A stretch of DNA of 64,000 nucleotides from Rosa chinensis. Its lineage: Eukaryota > Streptophyta > Magnoliopsida > Rosales > Rosaceae. The notes beneath the pieces were generated by a model. That model had not been told where the DNA came from and searched no databases. It saw nothing but the letters and a program-made list of their open reading frames with translations. The position numbers and the translations under genes are program-made. Where the stretch lies: contig NC_037089.1 of the NCBI RefSeq assembly GCF_002994745.2, positions 83,104,347 to 83,168,346 of the forward strand, read 5' to 3'. Numbering within the stretch: the first letter of the stretch is position 1; every line of letters starts with the position of its first letter. Shown piece by piece: positions 24,601-34,466 of the stretch.

Positions 24601-27600
24601 GGTGCTGATGGGAGGATAGAGATGATTTCAAATGCTGAGACAGACAGGAAAACTCGAGCTCCAAGGGGATATTTCTTTCGGCTTCTCACGCTAAATGCTC
24701 CTGAATGGCCTTATTCAATCATGGGTGCCATAGGATCAGTACTGTCCGGGTTTATCGGTCCAACCTTTGCTATTGTAATGAGCAACATGATTGAGGTGTT
24801 CTATTATAGAAATCCTGCTTCCATGGAGAGGAAGACAAAGGAGTATGTCTTCATTTACATAGGAGCTGGGCTCTATGCTGTAGTTGCATATTTGATACAA
24901 CATTACTTCTTCAGCATAATGGGAGAGAACCTCACTACTAGAGTAAGGAGGATGATGCTTGCAGGTATAAATATCTGGTCTTTCTTCAATTTACACTTTA
25001 AAGTTCACTTCTTTCGTCACATTTTTTACTTTGCTCTTTGATTCTGATTCTAACTGTTACTCGTTCTCCTTCAGCAATTTTAAGGAACGAAGTCGGATGG
25101 TATGATGAAGAGGAGAACAACTCGAGTCTTCTAGCCTCAAAACTGGCCACAGATGCTGCTGATGTGAAATCCGCAATTGCTGAGAGGATTTCTGTGATTC
25201 TGCAGAACATGACTTCACTGCTCACTTCATTCATAGTTGCTTTCATTGTGGAATGGAGGGTCTCCCTACTTATCCTAGCAACCTTTCCTCTTTTGGTTCT
25301 TGCCAACTTTGCTCAGGTAAGCTTTCAGTTACAGCCTTCACTAACCAAACCATTTTGCTTTGAAAAATACCAAGCTTTTCTCTTGAATGGTCTCGGTTTA
25401 ATACTATTTTAATCTCTGTTGCATCATGGAATCTTTTAACTTCATCCTCAATCCCAGCATTAAACGACAAAAGAAAACTGCTACGTGTCAGCACACCACG
25501 CCACTGCACGTGCTTCCTTCGAGTCGAGCCTTGTGCACATTAGCTCTTGGAAATCATGCAATAATAATCAAACTATATATAATACTAAACACTCCAAACA
25601 AGATATAGAATATTAAGATGCCATTTGAAGCCCCCATACCACCATGCTACTGCTAATTTACTAAGGGAAGGTTCGTTCATATCCTTCTCTCTTAATCGTT
25701 CACTGATAAAGAACATTATCATATTATCTGTGAAAGTGTTCTTAAATGGCTACCTTGTTGCTCATTTCTAGAGCCCTATGACCCATTTCTTTCTTTGGTT
25801 TTGTTTAGTCGCAGTCAAGTTTGACCTAGTCTGGTTTCTGTCTTCTTATTGGCCTCTGTATAATAGATTTAATCCCACAGGATGACACTGCTGAACCTGT
25901 ATATAGTTGTTTAAGTATAATATAATTTCTAGACATCTGCCATAGACCCAAGTTGAACCTGTATATAGTTGTTTAATTTCTTCAATGCATTTGAGCTTTT
26001 GGGTGGCCTTTTTTCTATTTTCCTTACAATTCTCTGCAACACAGCAATGTGAGAGTTTCAAGAGAACTCTAAGCCCGTGATCACATTATAGAGGAGGAGA
26101 AATAACTCTGGCTTCAAATAGTCTCCTACTATTTTTTCTCTGTCTCTTTCCATTATTGACCTATGAGGGTGGTGGTGGCGGCTAACTTACGCTTTGTGCA
26201 TCCCCCAACCGTTCTTTGCTTTATTATCTTGTCGTTTTTGGCTTGAGGCTCAAGTCTTTGGAGGCTTTGGGAAATTGTTGGGTTCATTTTCACACTGTAG
26301 AAGTAGAATCAAAGCCTCTGTGAGATTGTTTGTCTCGTATGGTACAGGATTCTAAATTTTGCGCATGCTTTAGATACAGTGAAATAGTCTAACTGAGAAA
26401 AGGACGGTACCTTCAATTTATTTTTGTCCTTGTCCCTGTCTTGTAGACCCCTGCCCTTTACTCCTGGGCCTACTCATTGATCTCTGTTTTGTTGCTTTTG
26501 GTGGGTCTACATTGGTAACATAAACTCAAGCCCCTGGGTCACTAAATTTTAAAGGCAATAACTCTCAACTAGTTCAAAAACATGAATCCAAAAAAGAGTA
26601 AGAATTCTAACTAATGAAAATGTCTCTTCATCCACTCTGTACTGCAAGGCCAATTTACTGGTTTATGCAGGCAACAAAAAACTACTGCATGGTTCAAGTG
26701 TAATTGCTCAGAATCCAGAAAAAAAGAAAATCCAACTTGACATTTTGTTTAGCACATGCAATTTTCTGACTGGCAATTGTGCTATTTTGTGCATTACACA
26801 GCAACTTTCGCTTAAAGGTTTTGCCGGAGACACTGCCAAGGCTCATGCAAAGACGAGCATGATTGCAGGGGAAGGAGTGAGCAACATTCGAACAGTTGCA
26901 GCCTTCAATGCACAAGACAAGATCCTCTCTCTCTTCTGCCATGAGCTTCGTATCCCACAACTAGGAAGCCTTCGTCGGAGCCAAACTGCTGGTCTCCTAT
27001 TTGGCCTCTCACAACTTGCGTTATATGCATCTGAAGCTCTCATTCTATGGTATGGCGCCCACCTTGTGAGCAAAGGTGTCTCAACCTTCTCCAAAGTCAT
27101 CAAGGTTTTTGTGGTCCTGGTTGTAACAGCCAATTCAGTAGCAGAAACAGTTAGTCTTGCCCCTGAGATTATTAGGGGTGGTGAAGCTGTTGGCTCTGTG
27201 TTTTCAATTCTTGATCGCCAAACTAGGATTGACCCGGATGACCCTGAGGCTGAGGTGGTTGAAACAATTCGTGGGGAAATTGAACTTAGGCATGTCGATT
27301 TTGCATACCCTTCACGACCTGATATTATGATCTTTAAAGATTTTAATCTCAGAATCCGTACTGGCCAAAGCCAAGCACTTGTTGGAGCTAGTGGTTCGGG
27401 GAAGAGTTCTGTGATTGCATTGATCGAGAGGTTCTATGATCCAATAGTTGGGAAGGTAATGATTGATGGCAAAGACATTCGACGTCTGAACTTGAAGTCT
27501 CTTAGGCTGAAAATTGGTTTGGTGCAACAAGAACCAGCTCTCTTTGCAGCAAGCATTTTCGATAACATTGCCTATGGAAAAGAAGGTGCAACCGAAGCAG

Positions 27601-28010
27601 AAGTAGTCGAAGCTGCACGTACAGCCAATGTGCATGGATTCGTTAGTGGATTGCCCGATGGGTACAAAACTCCTGTTGGGGAGAGAGGGGTTCAGCTCTC
27701 AGGAGGACAGAAACAAAGAATTGCTATAGCAAGAGCTGTGCTCAAGGACCCAACAATACTTTTGCTGGATGAAGCCACAAGTGCACTGGATGCAGAATCA
27801 GAATGCGTACTACAAGAAGCGCTGGAGAGGCTCATGAGGGGCCGAACTACTGTGCTGGTTGCCCACCGTTTATCAACAATTAGAGGGGTGGATAGCATCG
27901 GTGTGGTGCAAGATGGGCGCATTGTGGAACATGGAAGCCACTCAGAACTTGTGAGCCGCCCAGATGGGGCATATTCGAGACTCTTGCAGCTACAAAATCA
28001 TCGGATATGA
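21602..28010 (+). CDS. ABCB19: ABC transporter B family member 19 (auxin/brassinosteroid exporter)
   Basis: A full-size P-glycoprotein of the plasma membrane. The Arabidopsis protein drives polar auxin efflux with ABCB1 and the immunophilin TWD1, and also exports brassinosteroids. Ten exons: 21602-21850, 21935-21989, 22084-22259, 22714-22914, 23059-23318, 23407-23723, 23824-24047, 24145-24964, 25075-25316 and 26802-28010. They sum to 3753 nt (1250 residues) with frame kept at every GT-AG junction. The order is TMD1, NBD1, a Ser/Arg-rich linker (about residues 590-640), TMD2, NBD2. Walker A is GGSGSGKST near residue 398 and GASGSGKSS near 1043. LSGGQ signatures lie near 502 and 1145, and [11 protein letters not shown] follows each. 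The N-terminal [10 protein letters not shown] and the C-terminal LQLQNHRI match ABCB19 rather than ABCB1. Intron 9 is about 1.5 kb. No lesion seen. Confidence 0.96.
25317..26801 (+). other. Long intron 9 of ABCB19
   Basis: A 1485-bp intron, far longer than the other eight (73-454 bp). It holds a short direct repeat, GAACCTGTATATAGTTGTTTAA, at about 25893 and 25954. No gene or transposon boundary was recognised inside. Confidence 0.75.
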
Positions 28011-28769
28011 GAAGATAATCAGTTTTGGTCAATCAAATGCAGCGTGCATGGCCTTGTTGGGTGGTGTTGAGTATCTATGTCCCATTAACCTTATGTATCC
28101 TCTATTTTTCATCTAGTTGTAGATATGGCTCATGTTCAGAACAATTTCTCTAATCTCAATGAAGTAGCAAGTATTATATTATCAATACCTCGTTCCTTTC
28201 ATAAGCATGTTACGAATGTCGGTGGTTGGGGGTTTGGGATCATGGGTGTGATTATTCAGTCTTAGCTTTCCTTTTTCCTTTTGTAGAGTGAAGATTTATG
28301 ATTATATAACTTATGGGAAAAGCAACAAAGGGCCACAACCTTCGAACTTTCCTGGATTTTGCCTTTTCCATTGTAGGAAACCCATGGTGTGATCTTCTTG
28401 GGTGATAAGGAAGTGACCTTTTTCTTAAGGCACCTTGGGACGGTTAAACCCCAGCAAGGGCAAGCTCACCTCTTTTTGATAAAGAAGAGACACACCCATT
28501 TGTTTCAGATGGTTTGAATTATTATAAAGCGATAGATAGATAATTTATTTTAGAACTTGGAAAAGAAGCTTAAGATTAATGTGTTGTACTGAAGGGAATA
28601 ATGAACCACTTCCATTCGTTTATCTTCCATTCCTGAAGAACTGAGGGCCCAACTTTTTCACTTCATTGAGTGCGCCTGTATTGTATTTCATCATTTGGGT
28701 TCCCTTGGTCTACTATGGTGATTTAGTGGGTTTCCAGAAAATTTGATGCCAACATGTAAAAGTCAGTGC
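28011..28769. other. ABCB19 3' UTR and spacer
   Basis: No coding signal. The first 150-200 bp are the likely 3' UTR. Confidence 0.5.
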
Positions 28770-28930
28770 ATCTTTTTTGAGGTGTTCTAGAGTGCTTTCG
28801 GGGATTAAAACTCCCGAGTCAGGAGTCATTAGATTAATTTATTGTGTGAGACACACCGCAAACAATGACTAATCCAACGGCCCTTGACTATGGAGTTTCA
28901 ATACTCCAGAAGTCCAGAGCACTATAATAC
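28770..28930. repeat. Degraded inverted-repeat MITE-like element
   Basis: AGAGTGC...ATTAAAACTCCC...GAGTCA...CATTAGATTA on the left faces TAATCCAACGG...TGACTAT...GGAGTTTCAATACTCC...AGAGCAC on the right. The arms are imperfect inverse copies around a centre near 28855. No clear target-site duplication was found. Confidence 0.5.
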
Positions 28931-30403
28931 TTTCAATCTTGTTCTCTTTTCAGTTTTAACTCTAAATTCATACATCTTGTTCTATTTTCTGATTTAACTG
29001 TAAATTCATAGTGAAAACTGTTGAGGAAAAAAGTGCTGTCAGATATGTACCTGGATTATCGATCTGTCACTGGAAAAAGATAAGGCTCTAAATGGAGATG
29101 GTGCATTGGTGCATGTTACCTTTAACAGTCAATTCATTGAGTTGGCAGTGAGACAGTGGGAAAAAAAAGAAGGGGAAAGAGAGGCATGGCAGATTTAATA
29201 AGGAATGGGGATGATGATGAATCCACAGCAGCACACAGTCTCAATTATATATTTTCCCAGCAACTTCTGTGTAAACATCTTTGGGTGATCATCTTCTGGC
29301 TCTAGGACTATTGGTCTCTTGGTTATTACACCGTAGGATTTACTGAATGGTAAAGGACTATTTGCAGATAATTGCTGCTACTATGCTTCAGAAATGAACC
29401 ATTTAGTTTGTTCTTTTATGCATGGTAATCTCTAAAGTTTCTTAAAAGTTCTCATCAGTATAAGTTGGAGTTAAAAAAGTTGAGACTAGAAATATTAATA
29501 GACAGTGATGGTGAAAATGAAAGTGACAATGTATAGACAGAAATTTGGTAGCTAGTGCAGGTCTTTTCTTGTTAGATTCTTATAGGGCCCCTTATTCCCT
29601 CCCCTCCTTTATTTGTGTCATGTTTCTGCTTCTCTCTTGTTTCAGTGTTTTGACTGCTATGTCTATATGAATGAATGGGAAGCTCTGACTCTGAAGACTA
29701 ACACTTCACAGGCTCCAGCCCATTCTTTCAGGCCGTACCAGTTTTGGTTCTTTATGCCACTGAGATTTTACATCATGATCATAATAATTCATACCACTCA
29801 GTTCTAAAATTTTCAATCACAAGATTCACAAATGAATAATGCAATGCATGCATGTTCTCATTATGTTTGTGGGCCACTTGGATCTTGGACACCCCAAATT
29901 ATTTTGAATGATTTTCCAGGATCAATAGGGACCCAATTTGTGAAGTCACCTCAAAAAGAATTACAGCTGCTGTAGTTGAAGTATAGGTAAAGCTACAAGA
30001 TTAACTATAACTTATCACAATTTCAGACTAGTATTAACTGGTACATCTGTCTCTTGTTTAGGTTTCAAATCATTCTATTATTTACTAGTTTTGGTTTTTT
30101 AGGAGCTCAAAAGGCATTGCATTCGACCTTAAATTAGATGAAAATTCTTACTTCAGATAAGTTTTTTTTCATCGATAGGAATCCAATGGTCGAAAAACCC
30201 TGAATAGAATGGAAGATCTCTAATTTAGTTAGAAGAGATTGCTTGCTGTTGATTTTGCCAGCTAGCAGTTAGGTTTTGGCTAGCCTGAAATCTATATAGC
30301 AGAGGCACGTAATAGTGTTGGGCGCACAATTAGAGGCTGGTCCATTCCCTATTAATCACTCAGCTAGATCATATCATAGCCTCTTAATATACATGTGTTT
30401 GTG
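28931..30403. other. Spacer, no gene seen
   Basis: AT-rich DNA without support for coding or repeat structure. Confidence 0.5.
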
Positions 30404-30429
30404 TGTGTGTATATACACACACACACACA

Positions 30430-30823
30430 CCCTTGCTCAAGTGCGGATATCCGTACCTAAGCAAGAGATACGGATTTCCATATTTGACCAACTTTTTAAT
30501 TATATTTTCACATATTAACCGTTCAGTTTTTAGGTCCTAATGTATAGATCATCTGTACAAATTTTCAGCCAGATTGATGATCGTTAAGACATCCAAAACT
30601 ATAATTTATACGAACGAACCGGAACTGTTCGTGTTTATAATGGTAAATTGCAGTTTTGGATGCCTTAACGATCATCAATTTGGCTGAAAATTTGCAGATA
30701 TGATCTACTCATATATACCTAAAAACTGAACAGTTAAAATGTGAAAATGTTATCGAAAAGTGGGTCAAAAATGAAAATCTATTCCTTAGCTTAGGAACGG
30801 ACGTCCATAGCCAAGAAGGGCTG
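30430..30823. mobile_element. TA/CA-microsatellite-embedded fold-back element A
   Basis: A ~394-bp imperfect palindrome between (TG)n(TA)n(CA)n on the left and (TA)n on the right. The arms carry AACCGTTCAGTTTTTAGGT, CTAATGTATAGATCA and GATCGTTAAG-type blocks and their inverses. The ends read CCTTGCTCAAGTGCGGATAT and, reverse-complemented, CAGCCCTTCTTGG. No coding capacity. Member of a family repeated at 31249, 47628, 49276, 49702 and 50057. Confidence 0.7.
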
Positions 30824-30840
30824 TATATATATATATATAG

Positions 30841-31200
30841 TCGTTCGAGAGCGGACGTCCGCAACCCATAAAAAGTGTGGACGTCGTTCCTCCGGCCTCG
30901 ATCAAGCGGCGACGGCGCCGCGCGGCTTGCTGGAGGAACGCTGGAGGTCGTACGGAGGGGTCTGCGGTCCGGTGGAGTGGCTGGCGACGGTTCTGCGGTG
31001 CTGCACAGAACCTGCAACTGCAGGTGAGGTGGCTGCCCAGAAACCGGCAAGCCCGACCTCCTTCGACCTCAAACGCCGCCCAGAAGAGGTCTGGGACTCC
31101 TCTGGCCAGCCCCGCGCCACCGCCACCTCCTGGAAGCCACTTGCTGCATCGACGTCCGCACTTTAGCGAAAGTGCGGACGTCCGCTCCTGATCGGGCCTC
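30841..31200. mobile_element. GC-rich insert with GCGGACGTCCGC ends between TA tracts (element B)
   Basis: A sharply GC-rich 360-bp island, flanked on both sides by (TA)n. It begins TCGTTCGAGAGCGGACGTCC; its right end contains GTGCGGACGTCCGCTCC, so the termini are inverse copies of a short GCGGACGTCCGC motif. That motif is related to the one near the ends of element A. Open frames on both strands are a by-product of base composition; none resembles a known protein. It may be captured host DNA carried by a member of the same TA-seeking family. Confidence 0.5.

Positions 31201-31239
<39 letters not shown>
31201..31239. repeat. (TA)n(TG)n microsatellite
   Basis: About 7 TA units followed by about 12 TG units. 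It separates elements B and C. Confidence 0.9.
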
Positions 31240-31248
31240 CAGTGTGTA

Positions 31249-31614
31249 TCCTCTCCAGAGCGAGGTTAGGGTTTAGGGATACTTTTTGGTCGCATATCCA
31301 CATTTCAACCGTTCAGTATCTAGGTACTAATGTATAGATCATCTCTGCAAAATTTCAACCAAATTGATGGTCGTTAAGACATTGATAACTGCCTTAAAGC
31401 TCGTACGGTTCAGGTTGGATAGATTCAGTTCATCCATTGGTTTAAGCGAGTTAGATACCTTAAGGACCATCAATTTCGTTGAAATTTTGCAGAGATGATC
31501 TATATATTAGTACCTAGAAATTGAACGGTTGAAATGTGGATATGCGACTGAAAAGTGACCCTAAACCCTAACCTCACTCTGAAATTTCAAAGCGAAGCCT
31601 CGCTCTAGATAGGA
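31249..31614. mobile_element. TA-microsatellite-embedded fold-back element C
   Basis: The ends are ATCCTCTCCAGAGCGAGG and, inverted, ATCCTATCTAGAGCGAGG. The arms share AACCGTTCA, AGGTACTAATGTATAGATCA and ATTGATGGTCGTTAAG. It lies between (TG)n on the left and (TA)n(GA)n on the right. It is a close relative of element G at 50057-50450, which has the same ends. Confidence 0.75.
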
Positions 31615-31642
31615 TATATATATAGATATATATATATATATC

Positions 31643-31701
<59 letters not shown>

Positions 31702-31710
31702 GGGGGGGGG
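31613..31710. repeat. (TA)n(GA)n(G)n compound simple repeat
   Basis: TA/GATA tract, about 19 GA units and ten Gs. Simple sequence only. Confidence 0.85.
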
Positions 31711-31820
31711 AAGCGAACTGAGAAGGAGCAATAATTGAGATGGTGTAAAAGAAGTTGAAAGGGGCAATATAGTGAATATATATTCATAGCTTTAAAATCA
31801 ACAGAAGAGAACTAACAATT

Positions 31821-32003
31821 GAGTGGTGTTCCCCTGGTCAGCAGCTGACCAGGGATTATTTACTCAACTACCGTCTGATTTCAATCGGACAGTTGACAGG
31901 TATTTAGATTTTAAGAGATGAGATCTGTCAACTGTCCGATTGAAATCAGACGGTAGTTGAGTAAATAATCCCTGGTCAGCAGCTGACCAGGGGAACATCA
32001 GCG
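31821..32003. mobile_element. Short hairpin MITE, copy 2, near-perfect palindrome
   Basis: A 183-bp element bounded by the perfect 9-bp direct repeat CTAACAATT (31812-31820 and 32004-32012). The two ~75-bp arms are inverse copies almost without mismatch around a ~25-bp loop near 31896-31921. They start TGTTCCCCTGGTCAGCAGCTG and its mirror. The near-identity of the arms makes this the youngest-looking copy of the family at 185-368 and 33368-33536. Confidence 0.88.
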
Positions 32004-32012
32004 CTAACAATT

Positions 32013-32548
32013 ATTGACTTATTGTCATGAAGACCAGTCATATATAAGCAGCTAGCTGTCTATGAACCAGAGAATATTAGGCCAAGGCCAACCAAATATG
32101 CAACTGTTGATCAGTAATTTTCAGAGCTTGGCAGACTATATCTAGCTGCAAATTAACCCAAACTTATAACAATCTAGAGCTTATGATCAATCACATAATT
32201 CATCCAAAGTCCTCTTCCCTCCTTCATTTGATTCCTAAAGTTCAGTTTGCACAACAACAGGACCGTCCAACGGTGAGAATTCGATCAGAATTGAATCGTC
32301 TTAATTAATCCTGCACATGCATGTACAGTAATCTTCAAGATATGAAGAAAAATTAGGGAGCTTTATTTCATTACTATTTTTTCCTTTCTAATATTTGATA
32401 AAATTAATCACACTCTATCCAAACTCCATCTAACATTTCATTCAAAACGAATTGAATCGTTTTAATTAATATTCAAACAAAGAAAAAAGAAATTGGGGAA
32501 CAATCTCTTGTGGACCAATGGGTCATCAGTAAATGTTGTGCATGACTT
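32013..32548. other. Spacer with degenerate repeat unit
   Basis: No gene. A block with AAAATTAATCAC, TTTTAATTAAT and a GAAAAAAGAAATTGGGG-type end (about 32395-32520) recurs diverged at 32730-32890 and partly at 33525-33600, suggesting an old local duplication. Confidence 0.4.
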
Positions 32549-32700
32549 CTCTCTTTAAGTGACAAAAATAGGAAGGGCAAAATTGTCTCAAAAATAAATA
32601 AATAATATTTAATTAGGTATTAGGGTAAAAAAATATGTAATTTGTTGGGTAAGTGGGCAATCTTATGAGATGTTGGGGTAAGTGAGGTCAGTATAGCTCA
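32549..32700. mobile_element. Solo end of the Mutator-like family seen at 809-3246
   Basis: GTGACAAA, GGGCAAAATTGT, AAAAATAAAT, TTAATTAGGTATTAGGG and GGGTAAGTGGGCAAT occur in the same order as at the right end of the 809-3246 element. No matching left end or target-site duplication was found, so this looks like a remnant. Confidence 0.55.
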
Positions 32701-32885
32701 AATTTGGACAAATAGACATTTTGATTTTGAATATCTAACAAAATTAATCACTTTTTGCATCCAAATACCTCTTTCCTCTCCAATTTTCGTTTTACAGCCA
32801 AAGCAAACTAACGGTCGAGAATTGAATTGTTTTAATTAATCTTTAGAGAAGAAAAAAAGAGATTAGGGAAAACCTTTTAGGGACA

Positions 32886-33310
32886 AATGAGTTGGTGAAG
32901 GTTTTTTTTTTTTTTTTTTTGTTAAAATATGATTGGAGAGAGCAGAGTCTCCCAACTTGATTCATTAAAAGTGCTGGATGATACAAATAGAAGAAGTGAG
33001 GACATCGCCCACACCCCTAGCCAAAAAACAAAAAAGCTAAAGGGCTTCTAACCTCTAGTCGATCAACATATTAAAAGCGACAAGAAAATTACAACTCAAA
33101 TAAACCGAAAATTGGGAAGACCAAGTGAGTCTCGTCGACAAAAATCCAGAAGAAAAGGAGGAGCCCCATTCCACCACACCAAGCCTGACGATGACCAACT
33201 AACATTAGCAAGTGCAACTGCCAAATGATTTCCCTCTCTAAAAATATGAGAAGATTTAAATTGCATTTGCGAGATACGGTGCAAACAAAGTAGTAATGAG
33301 TTGGTAAAGG
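32886..33310 (-). mobile_element. 5'-truncated LINE insertion with target-site duplication
   Basis: A minus-strand LINE tail (32902-33294) with a poly(A) seen as nineteen Ts at 32902-32920. It lies between AATGAGTTGGTGAAGG (32886-32901) and AATGAGTTGGTAAAGG (33295-33310), a 16-bp duplication with one mismatch. The minus-strand frame 33284-33096 encodes the end of an RNase H domain (HIFREGNHLAVALAN) and a LGLPNFRF tail. The latter resembles the C-terminus of the large LINE at 34396-40642 (FLGLPSYRF), though the copy is diverged. Everything upstream was never copied. Confidence 0.88.
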
Positions 33311-33367
33311 TTGTTCCAATACAATTTTTATCTTCTTTTTAAATAATGAAATCATAATTAATCCAAA

Positions 33368-33536
33368 CACTGGTGTTCACCTTGTCAGTAATTGATTAAA
33401 AAAATTATGCTCAATCACTCTCATATGTAAATCCAATAGTTGAAAACAAAACAACTCAACTTAAAAGTAATTCTCCCACCATTGGATGTAAATTAATGAA
33501 GCTTGGCCAGTAACTCACCAGGTAAACATTATTGTC
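33368..33536. mobile_element. Short hairpin MITE, copy 3, diverged
   Basis: 169 bp between AATCCAAA repeats (33360-33367 and 33537-33544). The left end contains TGGTGTTCACCTTGTCAGTAA and the right end GCCAGTAACTCACCAGGTAAAC. ATGCTCAATCAC...GTAAATCCAA and ATTGGATGTAAAT match copy 1 at 185-368. The palindrome is eroded, so this is an older insertion. Confidence 0.7.
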
Positions 33537-33544
33537 AATCCAAA

Positions 33545-34381
33545 TACCTCCTTCTCTTTCTTTCAATTCTTTTCTAAATTGATGAAATTAATTGGTTTTG
33601 GGCTTTTGTTGAAGTATTGGGTCAATTGCCGAAAACAAAACAAAATTGCTACTTTTAATGATTATACAAACCTGGCCCAAAGATCGTTGACTAATGTAAA
33701 GCCCAATCCTCATGCTCATCCAGTCATCCCTAATATTATAAAGCCTCTCAATTGACACTGCGAATTTCGCATCTCACTCCTCATGAAAGAACTTCTTTCA
33801 TTCTTCTTCTTTCTACTCTCTTATTCAACTTGTCTTTCGGACTCTATACCAATCTGGTTCTTCTAAAAAACAAATTGTTTTTACTTAATTTCTAGTTTAA
33901 CGTAAATTAGCTTAGAGATTTTAACCAATATGATCGGCCTGATTTGTAAGTTCATTTTTAAGGAAGCTAGCCCTCGAAAAAAAAAGGTCATATGCAGGAT
34001 CATGGGATCATGATCAGTGGACTAACAGAAAGTAGAAAAAGGATCCCATAACTAGTGCCAAAATTCCAGGTCTAATTTGGCAGTAAATTAAGCAGTGTGG
34101 AAATTCCAGGCCTAAATTATTGATGGTTCTTAGATTAAACTCAGTTCCTGGCATTGCATAAGGAAGCTCTCCTTGCATCGGTGATGGTCTGCGGGTTTCG
34201 ATGAATTGGAACGAGAAACGGTCAGAACATAGCTTACCACAGTCAGGTCAGTTTTCAGAAATTCTTGATTCAATTTCGTATTCTATTATTTGATGATCAC
34301 AAGAACTCTAGTTGCATTCCCGGCGTGCGCATAGGCTAGTGTAGATGGTGACCGGATGAAATTTATTTTTCTTGGATGTTT
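33545..34381. other. Spacer, no gene seen
   Basis: No coding or repeat boundary recognised. It ends at the left target-site duplication of the LINE. Confidence 0.5.
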
Positions 34382-34466
34382 TTCGTGTTCCATGCAATTG
34401 CAACGAATGACATTTGTACTGCTGGAAGCATTGGGAAAACTATATATTTGAGTATTCAAGCATCAG

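Noticed and set aside
30709..31191. Open frames of up to 113 codons on both strands
   Set aside because: They follow the GC-rich island's composition and run through transposon ends; no known protein resemblance.
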